Shown here in pieces: positions 34,914-43,113 of a DNA stretch of 64,000 nucleotides (the stretch's first letter is position 1; every line of letters begins with the position of its first letter). The DNA is from Curtobacterium pusillum (lineage in GTDB: Bacteria > Actinomycetota > Actinomycetes > Actinomycetales > Microbacteriaceae), in the NCBI RefSeq assembly GCF_013359865.1, contig NZ_JABMCE010000084.1, positions 1-64,000 of the forward strand, read 5' to 3'. The position numbers were made by a program, and so were the translations under genes. The notes beneath the pieces were generated by a model that was not told where the DNA came from, did not search any database, and was given only the letters and a program-made list of their open reading frames with translations.

Positions 34914-35149
34914 CAGATCTTCTCCCCACGGGCGAGGAGATCCTTGACGACGGACTCGATGCCGCGTGCGTCGATCACCTTGATGCCCTTCGCGCTGAGC
35001 GTGAGCGTGACGTTACGACGAAGCGAGGGCACGTAGTACGTCTTCTTCTGCACGTTCGGGTCGAAGCGACGCTTCGTCCGGCGGTGCGAGTGCGAGATGT
35101 TGTGTCCGAAGCCGGGGGTGGCTCCGGTCACCTGGCACACTGCTGCCAT
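34913..35149 (-). CDS. rpmB: 50S ribosomal protein L28, zinc-free type
   Basis: 78 residues from ATG 35149 with AGGAGG 6 nt upstream (AGGAGGAAACC). Sequence [20 protein letters not shown] followed by the basic [14 protein letters not shown] stretch is typical L28. Only one cysteine is left where zinc-binding forms have CxxC, so it is the Cys-minus type. First gene of rpmB-rpmG-rpsN. The promoter lies within 35150-35408. Confidence 0.96.
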   Translation of the reverse strand: MAAVCQVTGATPGFGHNISHSHRRTKRRFDPNVQKKTYYVPSLRRNVTLTLSAKGIKVIDARGIESVVKDLLARGEKI

Positions 35150-35408
35150 GGTTTCCTCCTGAGGTACCGTGCGACCGGACGGCCGCACCCAAGGTCACTT
35201 GCCTGGCGCGCACGCGCTCGTCAGCTGACGAAGCGAGGGGGTTGTGCGCGCCGCCCAGGCCCGCGGACCCTGTCGAAGAGGCCGTGAGCACCGCGCGACC
35301 GCGGCGTTCGCGACGGTCGGAGGGCTTGGAACAACTGGGTCTACCGCGCGGACGCGGCGGACCAGGGGTCAACGTTACGCGACGACCGGGCGTGTCGCAA
35401 CCCGCCGG

Positions 35409-36869
35409 TCAGCCTCGGGGGCGTCGCCCGAGTTCGACCGGCGCCAGCAGCAGGTACCGCTCCTGCCGGATCCAGTACAGCCCCGTCGCGCGACGCTCGG
35501 CCCGCGTCGCGAAGCGGTACCGGAACATCCGCGCTCGGACCCACCTCGGCCGCTCACCGCCGAACGGATCGTGTCCGAGCAGGCGCAGGGTCGGCCGGTC
35601 GGCCTCGAGCAGACGGACGACGAACACCCGGAACCACCGGTCGTCGGCGCCGAGCGGGAGGAACCACATCAACCAGTCCAGCCGCAGGTGGTACGGCGCG
35701 AACTGCCCCGGCCGACGCCGGGGGTCACCGGGCTTCCCGCGGAACTCGTACGGCTGCCAGTCCTCCTCGGCCGGCGCCTCCGCGAGTGTTCCCTCGACGA
35801 TGACCTCGTCGCGCTGCTGGGTCACGCTGCCGAAGGCTCCGTAGGCGTTCGCGAGGTGCCACCGGTTGAACGAGGCGTTCATGAGCTGCCGCCGCGACAC
35901 CAGGTTCCTCGCTGCAGGCCAGGAGAGCCACGCCAGCAGTCCTCCGACCACCACCGTCACCGCGACGAACGACACCGGGGTCGCCGTCGGACCCGCCGTC
36001 ACCGCCGGTTCGAGCCACGGCAGGACGGCCCCGACCGATCGATCGTCGACGGCCGCGAAGGTCAGCACGAGCGTGATCCAGTTGAGCCACGCGAAGTTCC
36101 CCGAGACCACGAGCCACAGCTGCGTCAACAGGACGAGCGCCGCCGCCACCGATGCAACCGGCTGCGGTGCGAACAGGAAGAACGGCACGACGAGCTGCAC
36201 GAAGTGGCTGCCGAGCGTCTCGAGCCGGTGCACCCGACGCGGCAACAGGTGGGCAGTCCGCGACACCGGGTTCGGCATCGGCTGCGTCTCGTGGTGGTAG
36301 TACAGCGCCGTCAGGTCCCGCCAGCTGCGGTCGCCGCGCATCTTGATCATCCCGGCCCCGAACTCCAGCCGGAACACGAGCCATCGCAACGCGAACACGA
36401 CGACGATCGGCGGCGCGACGTCGTCCGCGCCGAGGAACGCCACCGTGAACAGGGCCTCCACGAGCAGCGACTCCCACCCGAATGCCCAGAAGGTCTGCCC
36501 GACGTCGGAGATCGAGAGGTACGCCAGCCACAGCACGAGGAAGCAGACCATTGGCACCCACCACGGAGCACGCTGCGGCAGCCCGAGGACCACGGCGAAC
36601 GACACCACCGCTCCCCCGCCGGCGAGCATCCGGAGCCGCCGGTCCGTGTACCGCCACCACCGCCACACGACCGGGAGCCGTCGCGCGTACGGGCGCTCCA
36701 TGAAGCGCGGGACCGGGAGGAGCCCGTGCTCACCGACGAGGGCGGGGAACTGGGCGAGCGCGGAGAGGAACGCCAGGCAGGCGATCGCCGCGACGCCGCG
36801 CTGCAGCACGAACCGGGCCACGTCGTAGTCGGACGCGCCGGCCCACTGGGTCCAGGCTGCGAGGTCCAC
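35409..36869 (-). CDS. Lipase maturation factor family membrane protein
   Basis: 486 residues with about ten helices in the first 330 residues and a soluble C-terminal domain. Family landmarks are the early YDVARFVLQRGVAAIACLAF segment, GWESLLVEALFTVAFLG, the LVFRLEFGAGMIKMRGDRSW stretch (LEFGAG-IK is nearly invariant in LMF1-type proteins) and, near the end, YEFRGKPGDPRRRPGQFAPY with HLRLDWLMWF. Eukaryotic LMF1 helps lipases fold; the bacterial role is unknown but may concern secreted enzymes. It stands alone downstream of the L28 promoter region, on the same strand. Confidence 0.9.
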   Translation of the reverse strand: MDLAAWTQWAGASDYDVARFVLQRGVAAIACLAFLSALAQFPALVGEHGLLPVPRFMERPYARRLPVVWRWWRYTDRRLRMLAGGGAVVSFAVVLGLPQRAPWWVPMVCFLVLWLAYLSISDVGQTFWAFGWESLLVEALFTVAFLGADDVAPPIVVVFALRWLVFRLEFGAGMIKMRGDRSWRDLTALYYHHETQPMPNPVSRTAHLLPRRVHRLETLGSHFVQLVVPFFLFAPQPVASVAAALVLLTQLWLVVSGNFAWLNWITLVLTFAAVDDRSVGAVLPWLEPAVTAGPTATPVSFVAVTVVVGGLLAWLSWPAARNLVSRRQLMNASFNRWHLANAYGAFGSVTQQRDEVIVEGTLAEAPAEEDWQPYEFRGKPGDPRRRPGQFAPYHLRLDWLMWFLPLGADDRWFRVFVVRLLEADRPTLRLLGHDPFGGERPRWVRARMFRYRFATRAERRATGLYWIRQERYLLLAPVELGRRPRG

Positions 36870-36923
36870 GTCCCGGAGGCTACGCGCGTCCCGCTGCGGT
36901 GGGGCCCGGCTGCAGCGGAGTCG

Positions 36924-37619
36924 CTACGGCGCCTCGGTCGGCTTCGGCGCCAGCGCTTGCACCATCAGCTCCCCCAGCTGCTGCGGTGCCGTGAACATCG
37001 GCCAGTGCCCCGTCTCGAGCCCCACGATCGAGAGTTCCTCGGTGGCCACGAGTTCCGCTGCCCAGGTCTGGTGGTCGGCCACCATCGTGGCGAGGTCGGT
37101 CGCCGGGACCTCGCACGTGATGACCGTCGCGGGGATGGTGTGGCGTGCCGCGTCGGAGTAGTGGAACGGGTCGGACGGCACTGCCGCGGGCTCGGGGATC
37201 GCCCGGTGCTCGAACGATGTACGAAGTGACGGCGTCATCCCCCGCAGGGTCGCCGGCTCCCAGACGTCCCACGACGGCAGCGGCACGACCCCGTCCACCA
37301 CGGGCAGTTCGTCGTTGATGCAGCCGCCCTCCGGTCCGGGGAACGTGTCGACGTAGAGCAGGTGCGCGACGAGCGACGGGCGCTGGTCGGCCGCCATGTA
37401 TGCGATGGGGCCGGCGCCGGAGTGCCCGGCGAGCGCCACCGGTTCCTCGGGCGTCGCGACGTCGTCGAGCTTCTCGACGAGGGCCGTGACCTGCTCGTCG
37501 AGCGTGTCGCCGTCGCGGGTGACCGCTTCGACCGAGTGCCCCGCGGCGCGGAGCACCGGGGACACCTCGTCCCATGCGCTCGCGTCGAGCCAGAAGCCGG
37601 GCACCAGGATCACGTGCAT
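36924..37619 (-). CDS. Alpha/beta hydrolase
   Basis: 231 residues from ATG 37619 (an in-frame ATG at 37649 would overlap zur). The fold signals are MHVILVPGFWLDASAWDEV with an oxyanion HG-like PGF, the nucleophile elbow AGHSGAGPIAYM (Ser), an acidic residue in the middle and the late histidine in LETGHWPMFTAPQQLG. It resembles salicylate-esterase/EstC-like small hydrolases with unknown substrate. The gene starts 10 bp behind the zur stop and may be read with the zinc operon, though no functional link is evident. Confidence 0.85.
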   Translation of the reverse strand: MHVILVPGFWLDASAWDEVSPVLRAAGHSVEAVTRDGDTLDEQVTALVEKLDDVATPEEPVALAGHSGAGPIAYMAADQRPSLVAHLLYVDTFPGPEGGCINDELPVVDGVVPLPSWDVWEPATLRGMTPSLRTSFEHRAIPEPAAVPSDPFHYSDAARHTIPATVITCEVPATDLATMVADHQTWAAELVATEELSIVGLETGHWPMFTAPQQLGELMVQALAPKPTEAP

Positions 37620-37629
37620 GACGCGGAGG

Positions 37630-38055
37630 CTACTCGACGCCGCCGACATCCGTGCGTGCCGTCGTGCAGGCTGCGCACTCGCCGAAGATGTCCACGACGT
37701 GGCTCGCGTTCGAGAACCCGTTCGCCGCTGCGACCTCCTGCGCCCACCGCTCCACCGGGTCCGCCTCGATCTCGACCGTGCGGCCGCAGTTCCGGCAGAT
37801 CAGGTGGTGGTGGTGGGTGTCGGTCGTGCAGGCGCGGTACAGCGATTCGCCGTCCTGCTGCAGCGAGTCGGCGTCGCCCTCGGTCGCCAGGTCGGAGAGC
37901 GCCCGGTACACGGTCGCCAGTCCGATGGTGGAGCCGTCGTCGCGCAGGTGCTGGTGCAGCGCCTGCGCGCTGACGAACCCCTCGGTGCTGGACAGCGCGG
38001 TGCGCACGGCTTCCCGCTGCCAGGTGTTCCGCTTCGGCTTCTGCACGGCGTTCAC
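37630..38055 (-). CDS. zur: Fur-family zinc uptake regulator (Zur)
   Basis: 141 residues from GTG 38055, whose last two bases begin the upstream stop (GTGA). The winged-helix N-terminus has TWQREAVRTAL and STIGLATVYRALSDL; the metal-binding half has THHHHLICRNCGRTVEIE and CAAC, the structural zinc cysteines. In sequence it fits Fur, Zur or Nur, but the context decides: it is the last gene of a zinc ABC transporter operon, znuA-znuC-znuB-zur, with a Zur-box-like palindrome at the operon promoter. So it probably represses its own operon when zinc is plentiful. Confidence 0.9.
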   Translation of the reverse strand: MNAVQKPKRNTWQREAVRTALSSTEGFVSAQALHQHLRDDGSTIGLATVYRALSDLATEGDADSLQQDGESLYRACTTDTHHHHLICRNCGRTVEIEADPVERWAQEVAAANGFSNASHVVDIFGECAACTTARTDVGGVE

Positions 38056-38975
38056 GCTGCCACCCCTTCCCTGTCCGCGGCTTGGGAGAGGCGCGGCTCG
38101 CCCCCGCCGGTCTGCTCACGGCTCGCAACGCGGTCGCGTCCACGGCGCTCGCGTCGGCCGCCGACGATCCGGCAGACCACCCAGATCAGGAACGAGATCG
38201 TCGTGACGTAGGGGCTGATCGGCAGTCCGCCGCCGAGGGCGAGCAGGATGCCGCCGACGACCGACACGACGGCGAACACCGTCGACAGGATCGGCACGAC
38301 GACCGGGTTCGAGCTGAGGCGCAGGGCCGCCGCCGCGGGGGTGACGAGCAGCGAGAGCACCAGGAGGGCGCCGACGATCTGCACCGACACCGCCGTCGCG
38401 AGGCCGAGCGCGAGCATGAACACGATCGCCAGGGTCCGCACCGGGACGCCGGCGGCGGCGGCCACGTCGGGGTCGACCGACGAGAACATCAGCGGGCGCC
38501 AGATCACGAGCAGGGTCACGACGACGATCGCGGCGATCACGATGAGGAACGTCAGCTGCGGGTTGTCGACCGAGACGATCTGCCCGGTGAGCAGACCGAA
38601 CTTGTTCGCAGCCCGCCCCTTGTACAGCGCCAGGCAGAGGATCCCGAGGCCGAGACCGAACGGCATGAGCACGGCGATGATCGAGTTGCGGTCCCGCGCC
38701 TTCGAGCCGAGCAGCCCGATGAGGAGCGCCGCGATCACCGAACCGACGAGCGACCCCGTCACGACGTTCACCCCGAGCAGCAGCGAGGCCGAGGCGCCCG
38801 CGAACGAGAGCTCCGAGATGCCGTGCACCGCGAAGGGCATGTTGCGAGCGACCACGAACGGGCCGACGAGGCCGCCGACGATGCCGAGCACCGCGCCCGC
38901 CCAGATCGAGTTCTGCACGAGCACGACGAGCTCGCCGTAGTCCTGGAAGGAGAAGATCGTCGACCAGACGTCCAT
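38052..38975 (-). CDS. znuB: Zinc/manganese ABC transporter permease
   Basis: 307 residues, ABC-3 family permease with about eight helices. Typical segments are IWAGAVLGIVGGLVGPFVVARN with FAVHGISELSFAGASASLLLG early, and SVQIVGALLVLSLLVTPAAAALRLS late. The ATG at 38975 overlaps the znuC stop (TGATG); its stop overlaps the zur start (GTGA). The last 35 residues are basic and hydrophilic. It transports zinc delivered by the lipoprotein ZnuA/AztC, driven by ZnuC. Confidence 0.92.
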   Translation of the reverse strand: MDVWSTIFSFQDYGELVVLVQNSIWAGAVLGIVGGLVGPFVVARNMPFAVHGISELSFAGASASLLLGVNVVTGSLVGSVIAALLIGLLGSKARDRNSIIAVLMPFGLGLGILCLALYKGRAANKFGLLTGQIVSVDNPQLTFLIVIAAIVVVTLLVIWRPLMFSSVDPDVAAAAGVPVRTLAIVFMLALGLATAVSVQIVGALLVLSLLVTPAAAALRLSSNPVVVPILSTVFAVVSVVGGILLALGGGLPISPYVTTISFLIWVVCRIVGGRRERRGRDRVASREQTGGGEPRLSQAADREGVAA

Positions 38976-39859
38976 CAGATCCGCCCTTCGTCCGGTACCG
39001 GCTGGTGCGGGTCGACCTCGCCGTGGTGGTGTTCGTGCGCCTCGTTCGCCCCGACGATGACGATCCGACCCATGGTGCGGACGACGTCGACGGGCGTGCC
39101 GTACAGGTCGCTCAGGACGTCGGCGCGCAGGACCTCGTCCGGCGAGCCGATCCGGAACCGCCCGCCGGCGATGTAGAGGACCCGGTCGACGACGTCGAGA
39201 ATCGGGTTCACGTCGTGCGTCACGAACAGCACGGCCGCGTCGCGCTGTCGGCGCTGCCGGTCGATGAGTTCGGTCACGCCGCGCTGGTGTCGCAGGTCGA
39301 GCGAGATGAGGGGCTCGTCGCAGAGGAGCAGAGCGGGGTCGGCGGCGATGGCCTGCCCCACACGGGTGCGCTGCTGCTCGCCGCCGGACAGCTCGGCGAC
39401 CGGGGCGTCGGCGAACGCCGTGGCACCGACCTCGTCGAGGATGCGGTCGACCCGGGAGCGCTCGGCGCGACTCGCGGGCAGGATCCCCCACCGCGACCCG
39501 GTGACGCCCTGCGCGATCATGTCCCGCGCCCGCAGCGGGGTGCCCGCGTCCATCAACCGCTGCTGCGGGATGTACCCGATCCGCCGGTGTCCGCGCCGGA
39601 CCGGCTGGCCGAGGAACGACATCGTGCCGGAGGTCAGTCGCTGCTGGCCGAGGACGGTCCGGAGGAGCGAGGTCTTGCCCGCACCGTTCGGCCCGAGGAC
39701 GGCGACGAACTCGCCGGGCGCCAGGTCGAGGTCGAGGTGCGACCACAGCCGGCGCGCCCCGTAGGACAACCCGGCGTCGCGCAGCGTGAGCACGGCGGAG
39801 CCGCCACTGCCCGGGGCAGTGGCGGTCCGCTCGGTGGTCGGGTGGGAAACGGTCGTCAC
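38975..39859 (-). CDS. znuC: Zinc/manganese ABC transporter ATP-binding protein
   Basis: 294 residues from GTG 39859 (GTGA overlap with the znuA stop). Walker A is GPNGAGKTS, the Q-loop IGYIPQQ, the signature LSGGEQQRTRVGQAIA and Walker B LLLCDEPLISLD, with the switch His in VTHDVNP. The C-terminus is His-rich (EAHEHHHGEVDPHQ), perhaps a metal buffer or sensor. The next gene starts within its stop codon. It energises ZnuB. Confidence 0.93.
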   Translation of the reverse strand: MTTVSHPTTERTATAPGSGGSAVLTLRDAGLSYGARRLWSHLDLDLAPGEFVAVLGPNGAGKTSLLRTVLGQQRLTSGTMSFLGQPVRRGHRRIGYIPQQRLMDAGTPLRARDMIAQGVTGSRWGILPASRAERSRVDRILDEVGATAFADAPVAELSGGEQQRTRVGQAIAADPALLLCDEPLISLDLRHQRGVTELIDRQRRQRDAAVLFVTHDVNPILDVVDRVLYIAGGRFRIGSPDEVLRADVLSDLYGTPVDVVRTMGRIVIVGANEAHEHHHGEVDPHQPVPDEGRI

Positions 39860-40767
39860 TTCTGGAGCGCCGCCTGCACCGCGTCGATGTTCGCCTGCTG
39901 CCACGAGACGTAATCCTCCCCCTTCGGGAGCGTCTCCGTGACACCGACGACCGGGATGCCGTTGTCCTCGGCCGCCTTCTTGACCTGTTCCGTCTCGGGA
40001 CTGGAGGTCTGATCGTTGTACGCGAGGAGCTTCACGGTGCCGCCGCTGAACAGCTTGAGCGTGTCGTTGAGCGCGGCCGGCGGGACGTCGTCGCCCTCCT
40101 CGATCGCCTCGGAGAAGTCGTCCGGCGTGACGTTGTCCAGCCCGATCGCGTCGAAGAGGTACCCGGGCACCGGTTCCGTGTAGGAGACCTTCTCGCCGTC
40201 GTACGTCTTCTTGAGCTCGGCCGTCTTCGACTCGAGCCCCTCGAGCTTCGTCGTGAGGGCGTCCGCGTTCTTCGTGAACGTGTCCCCGTCCGTGCTGTCG
40301 AGATCGCCGAGACGCTTCGACACGTCGGCCACGAGCTTCACCATCGTCGGGTAGCTGTAGAACACGTGCTCGTTGAACTCCGAGTCGCCGCCCTTGTCGA
40401 GCCCGGAGAGCTTCACCACGTTGATCGTGTCGGCCTTCGTGCTCGAGGCGTCGGCGAGCGTGGTCATGAAGTCGTCGTACCCGCCGCCGTTCTCGATCAG
40501 GAGGTCTGCCTTCGACACCGCGAGCTGCGTCTTCGCGCTCGACTCGAAGGAGTGCGGGTCCTGCGACGGGTCGTTCAGGATGCTCGTGACGGAGACGTGG
40601 TCGCCGCCGATCGCCTCGACGATCGAGCCGTAGACGTTCGTGGAGGCGACGACCTTGATCGTGCCGTCACTCGAGGCATCACCGGAGGCAGAGGACGTCG
40701 CGCAGCCCGTCAGGGCGAGTGCGGCGGCGCCGGCGACGAGCGGCAGGGCGAGGAGGCGGTTGCGCAT
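39856..40767 (-). CDS. znuA: Zinc-binding lipoprotein of the ABC transporter (ZnuA/AztC-like)
   Basis: 303 residues. Signal peptide with lipobox LTGC (Cys22). Family features are VVASTNVYGSIVEAIGGDHV, the metal ligands His in DPSQDPHSFESS and NEHVFYSYPTMVKLV, a glutamate/aspartate late in LLAYNDQTSSPETEQV, and a final VSWQQANIDAVQAALQK helix. No His-rich loop is present, as in AztC-type actinobacterial proteins. The TACGCT -10 box ends 7 nt before the ATG, so the operon mRNA starts at or near this codon. First gene of znuA-znuC-znuB-zur. Confidence 0.92.
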   Translation of the reverse strand: MRNRLLALPLVAGAAALALTGCATSSASGDASSDGTIKVVASTNVYGSIVEAIGGDHVSVTSILNDPSQDPHSFESSAKTQLAVSKADLLIENGGGYDDFMTTLADASSTKADTINVVKLSGLDKGGDSEFNEHVFYSYPTMVKLVADVSKRLGDLDSTDGDTFTKNADALTTKLEGLESKTAELKKTYDGEKVSYTEPVPGYLFDAIGLDNVTPDDFSEAIEEGDDVPPAALNDTLKLFSGGTVKLLAYNDQTSSPETEQVKKAAEDNGIPVVGVTETLPKGEDYVSWQQANIDAVQAALQK

Positions 40768-40774
40768 GTCGACC

Positions 40775-40804
40775 AGCGTAGGGCTTGTTGATAACGGTTG
40801 TCAA
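40775..40804 (-). promoter_or_regulatory. Zinc operon promoter with Zur-box-like palindrome
   Basis: On the minus strand, TTGACA (40804-40799), an 18-nt spacer and TACGCT (40780-40775) form a strong promoter. The palindrome TTGATAACGGTTGTCAA at 40788-40804 overlaps the -35 box; its two halves are complementary except for two pairs and the centre. The form TGAxAACxxTTxTCA fits Zur/Fur-type boxes of actinobacteria. Inference: Zur, encoded last in the operon, blocks RNA polymerase here. Confidence 0.75.
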
Positions 40805-40830
40805 AACCAGTATCAGATCATCGACAGACG

Positions 40831-40862
40831 GGAGGCGCGGTGCCAGCTGGCACCGCGCCTCC
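40831..40862. terminator. Repeat family A, 32-bp perfect palindrome
   Basis: GGAGGCGCGGTGCCAG followed directly by its reverse complement. It contains two exact words (40831, 40853 inverted) and lies 20 bp behind the EIIC stop, between that gene's end and the divergent zinc promoter. The arms share GGAGGCGCGGTGCC with those at 23173 and 27476. Confidence 0.85.
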
Positions 40863-40882
40863 TGTCCGTCACTCGGTGACGT

Positions 40883-42148
40883 CTACGGCTTCGTGGCCGC
40901 CTCGATCGTGTTCTCGGCGATCGTGTCCTCCTCACGCCCCGGCGTCCGGAGGTTCCACTTCTTGATCACGAAACTGAACAGGAAGTAGTAGATGACCGCG
41001 TACCCGAGGCCGATCGGGATGAGCCAGATCGCCCCGTCCGCCTTGCCGAAGTTCAGCACGTAGTCGATCGCACCGGCCGAGAACGAGAACCCGTCGTGGA
41101 TCCCGAGCGCGTTCACGAGGGCGAGCGACGTGCCCGTGAGCACCGCGTGGATGATGTACAGCGGGAACGCCACGAACATGAACGAGTACTCGAGGGGCTC
41201 GGTGATGCCCGTGACGAACGAGGTGAGCGCCGCCGAGAGCATGATGCCGCCGACGAGCTTGCGGTTGTGCGGCTTGGCGTTGCGCCAGATCGCGAGGGCA
41301 CCGGCGGGGAGCGCGAACATCATGATCGGGAAGAACCCGGTCTGGAAGATGCCCGCAGAGGGGTCGCCGGCGAGGAAGCGGGCGATGTCACCGTGGTAGG
41401 TCGTGCCGCCGGTGCTGAAGCTCCCGAGCTGGAACCACGGGAAGAAGTTGAGCAGCTGGTGCAGCCCGATCGGGATGAGCATGCGGTTGACGAAGCCGAA
41501 GATGCCGCCACCGATGACAGCGTTGTCCGCGACCGCCTGACCGGCCGCGGTCAGGGCGATGTCGAAGTAACGGTAGAAGAACGACATCACGACGGCGATG
41601 AGCAGGCCCGCGACCGCGGTGAGGATGGGGACGAGGCGGCGACCCGAGAAGAAGCCGAGGAAGTCGGGCATCTTCGTACGGTGGAACTTCTCCCACAGCA
41701 CGGCCGAGACGAGACCCATGACGATGCCGCCGAGGACACCGAAGTTGATCGTCGCCTGGTTCCCGCTGGCATCCTTCACGCCGTCGAGGACGATCGGCGA
41801 CATCGCCGCGAAGACCTGGTACATGACCATGTAGCCGACGACCGCAGCGAGCGCCGTGGTGCCGTCCGACTTCTTCGCCCAGCCGATCGCGATGCCGACC
41901 GCGAAGAGCAGCGGCAGCCAGGTGAAGACACCGTTGCCGGCGGCGGCGATGATCGTCGCGCCCTTCTCGAAACCGGGGATGGCACCGAGCATGTCGGCCT
42001 GACCGAGACGGAGCAGGATGCCCGCGGCGGGCATGACCGCGATCGGAAGGAGCAGGCTCCGGCCGAGGCGCTGGGCGTTGGCGAAGACGCGCGACTGCTT
42101 CTTCGGGGTCTTCTTCTCCGGCACATCCGTGGCAGCAGCAGTGCTCAT
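40883..42148 (-). CDS. PTS transporter EIIC, glucose/N-acetylglucosamine type
   Basis: 421 residues from ATG 42148 with GAGAGGAA 6 nt upstream; the frame extends upstream over the operator region and is rejected there. About ten helices. Family segments: LLLPIAVMPAAGILLRLGQ at the start, GNGVFTWLPLLFAVGIAIGWA, GRRLVPILTAV, and GITEPLEYSFMFVAFPLYIIHA with the sugar-binding ITEP. It lacks EIIA and EIIB domains; these are encoded divergently at 42328 and 42561. Together with the GntR regulator and dre-like operators this suggests GlcNAc uptake (NagE/PtsC2-like), inferred, not proven. Confidence 0.9.
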   Translation of the reverse strand: MSTAAATDVPEKKTPKKQSRVFANAQRLGRSLLLPIAVMPAAGILLRLGQADMLGAIPGFEKGATIIAAAGNGVFTWLPLLFAVGIAIGWAKKSDGTTALAAVVGYMVMYQVFAAMSPIVLDGVKDASGNQATINFGVLGGIVMGLVSAVLWEKFHRTKMPDFLGFFSGRRLVPILTAVAGLLIAVVMSFFYRYFDIALTAAGQAVADNAVIGGGIFGFVNRMLIPIGLHQLLNFFPWFQLGSFSTGGTTYHGDIARFLAGDPSAGIFQTGFFPIMMFALPAGALAIWRNAKPHNRKLVGGIMLSAALTSFVTGITEPLEYSFMFVAFPLYIIHAVLTGTSLALVNALGIHDGFSFSAGAIDYVLNFGKADGAIWLIPIGLGYAVIYYFLFSFVIKKWNLRTPGREEDTIAENTIEAATKP

Positions 42149-42244
42149 CGGAGTTCCTCTCGTCATCGGGTGGAGCTTGTCGGGGTGAGTTGAGTCGTGC
42201 CGCCGGCACCGGTAACCTCGGCGATGTCGCCAGGTCCGGTCCTG

Positions 42245-42260
42245 TCCGGTCATGACCAGT
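42245..42260. promoter_or_regulatory. dre-like operator between the divergent PTS genes
   Basis: TCCGGTCATGACCAGT, with a perfect GGTCATGACC core; its reverse complement ACTGGTCATGACCGGA is near the ACTGGTCTAGACCAGT consensus of Streptomyces DasR. CATGACCAGTT is shared with 43896-43906 in front of the GntR gene. It lies about 97 bp before the EIIC start and 68 bp before the EIIB start. Confidence 0.75.
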
Positions 42261-42327
42261 TCCGTAGTCTGAACCGAGACCGGACACATGTCAACCTGGT
42301 ACGAAAACCCTTAACGAGGAGGAAACG

Positions 42328-42564
42328 ATGGCCGACATCAAGGCAGCCGACATCATCGCCGCGCTCGGTGGCGCGGACAACATCGAAGAGGTCGAGGGCT
42401 GCATCACGCGCCTCCGCGTCGAGGTGGAGGACGGTGACCTCGTCGACAAGGGTGCACTGCAGGCCGCGGGCGCGCAGGCGGTCGTCGGCGGCGGCACCGG
42501 CTGGCAGGTCATCGTCGGCCCCATCGCCGACAACCTCGCGCAGGACATCCAGGACGAGCTGTGA
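42328..42564 (+). CDS. PTS EIIB domain protein, glucose/GlcNAc type
   Basis: 78 residues, a stand-alone EIIB. The phosphorylated cysteine is C25 in EVEGCITRLRV, and the IIAALGGADNIEEV helix before it is standard. It receives phosphate from EIIA and passes it to sugar bound by EIIC, which is encoded on the other side of the operator. The ATG has GAGGAGG 6 nt upstream. Its TGA overlaps the GTG of the EIIA gene. Confidence 0.93.
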   Translation: MADIKAADIIAALGGADNIEEVEGCITRLRVEVEDGDLVDKGALQAAGAQAVVGGGTGWQVIVGPIADNLAQDIQDEL

Positions 42565-43013
42565 CGAGCGTCCGGACCCCCTTCGCGGGCCCGGTCGTCT
42601 CGCTCGCCGACGTGCCCGACCCGGTGTTCGCCGGGCAGCTCGTCGGCGCAGGGGTCGCGGTGGACCCGACCGGCGTCGAGGGCGCGGTCACCGCGGTGGC
42701 CCCGGTCGACGGTTCGATCGTGAAACTGCACCCGCACGCGTTCGCGCTGCAGGGGGCAGCCGGAACGGACGTCCTCGTGCACGTGGGCATCGACACGGTG
42801 AAGCTCTCGGGCGAGGGCTTCGAGCTCCTCGCCGCCGAGGGCGACACCGTGACCGCGGGTGACCCCGTCGTCCGGTTCACGCCGTCGGTGATCTCGGCCG
42901 CCGGCTACTCGCCGATCTGCCCCGTCGTCGTGCTCGGCTCGGCGCCGGACTCCATCGCGCAGGACACCGTCGGCACGACGGTCCGCGAGGGCGACGCCCT
43001 CTTCGACGCATAA
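42561..43013 (+). CDS. PTS EIIA domain protein, glucose type
   Basis: 150 residues from GTG 42561 (GTGA overlap with EIIB). The crr-type fold is clear: FAGPVVSLADVPDPVFAGQ, DGSIVKLHPHAFAL and VLVHVGIDTVKL. H59 and H74 are spaced 15 apart exactly like His75/His90 of E. coli EIIA-Glc; H74 is the phosphorylated residue. It transfers phosphate from HPr to the EIIB protein. It is followed by a large hairpin, then by the converging GntR gene. Confidence 0.93.
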   Translation: MTSVRTPFAGPVVSLADVPDPVFAGQLVGAGVAVDPTGVEGAVTAVAPVDGSIVKLHPHAFALQGAAGTDVLVHVGIDTVKLSGEGFELLAAEGDTVTAGDPVVRFTPSVISAAGYSPICPVVVLGSAPDSIAQDTVGTTVREGDALFDA

Positions 43014-43042
43014 CGGACCTGCGCCCGCACCACGCGCCTCCA

Positions 43043-43101
43043 GGACGCGAAAGCGACAGTGTGCTGCGGGAACCCGACGACGCACTGTCGCTTTCGCGTC
43101 C
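43043..43101. terminator. Large hairpin between EIIA and GntR (repeat-like C)
   Basis: A perfect 19-bp inverted repeat, GGACGCGAAAGCGACAGTG at 43043-43061 against 43083-43101, with a 21-nt loop containing TGCTGCGGG. It is preceded by a one-mismatch repeat A word (ACGCGCCTCC, 43032-43041). Suitable as a bidirectional terminator for the two converging genes. Its layout (long arms, loop of about 20 nt) resembles repeat B. Confidence 0.75.
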
Positions 43102-43113
43102 CGCGCTGCTGTC

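Noticed and set aside
35150-35408. Zur box in front of rpmB
   Set aside because: No palindrome similar to TTGATAACGGTTGTCAA is found in this 259-bp region.
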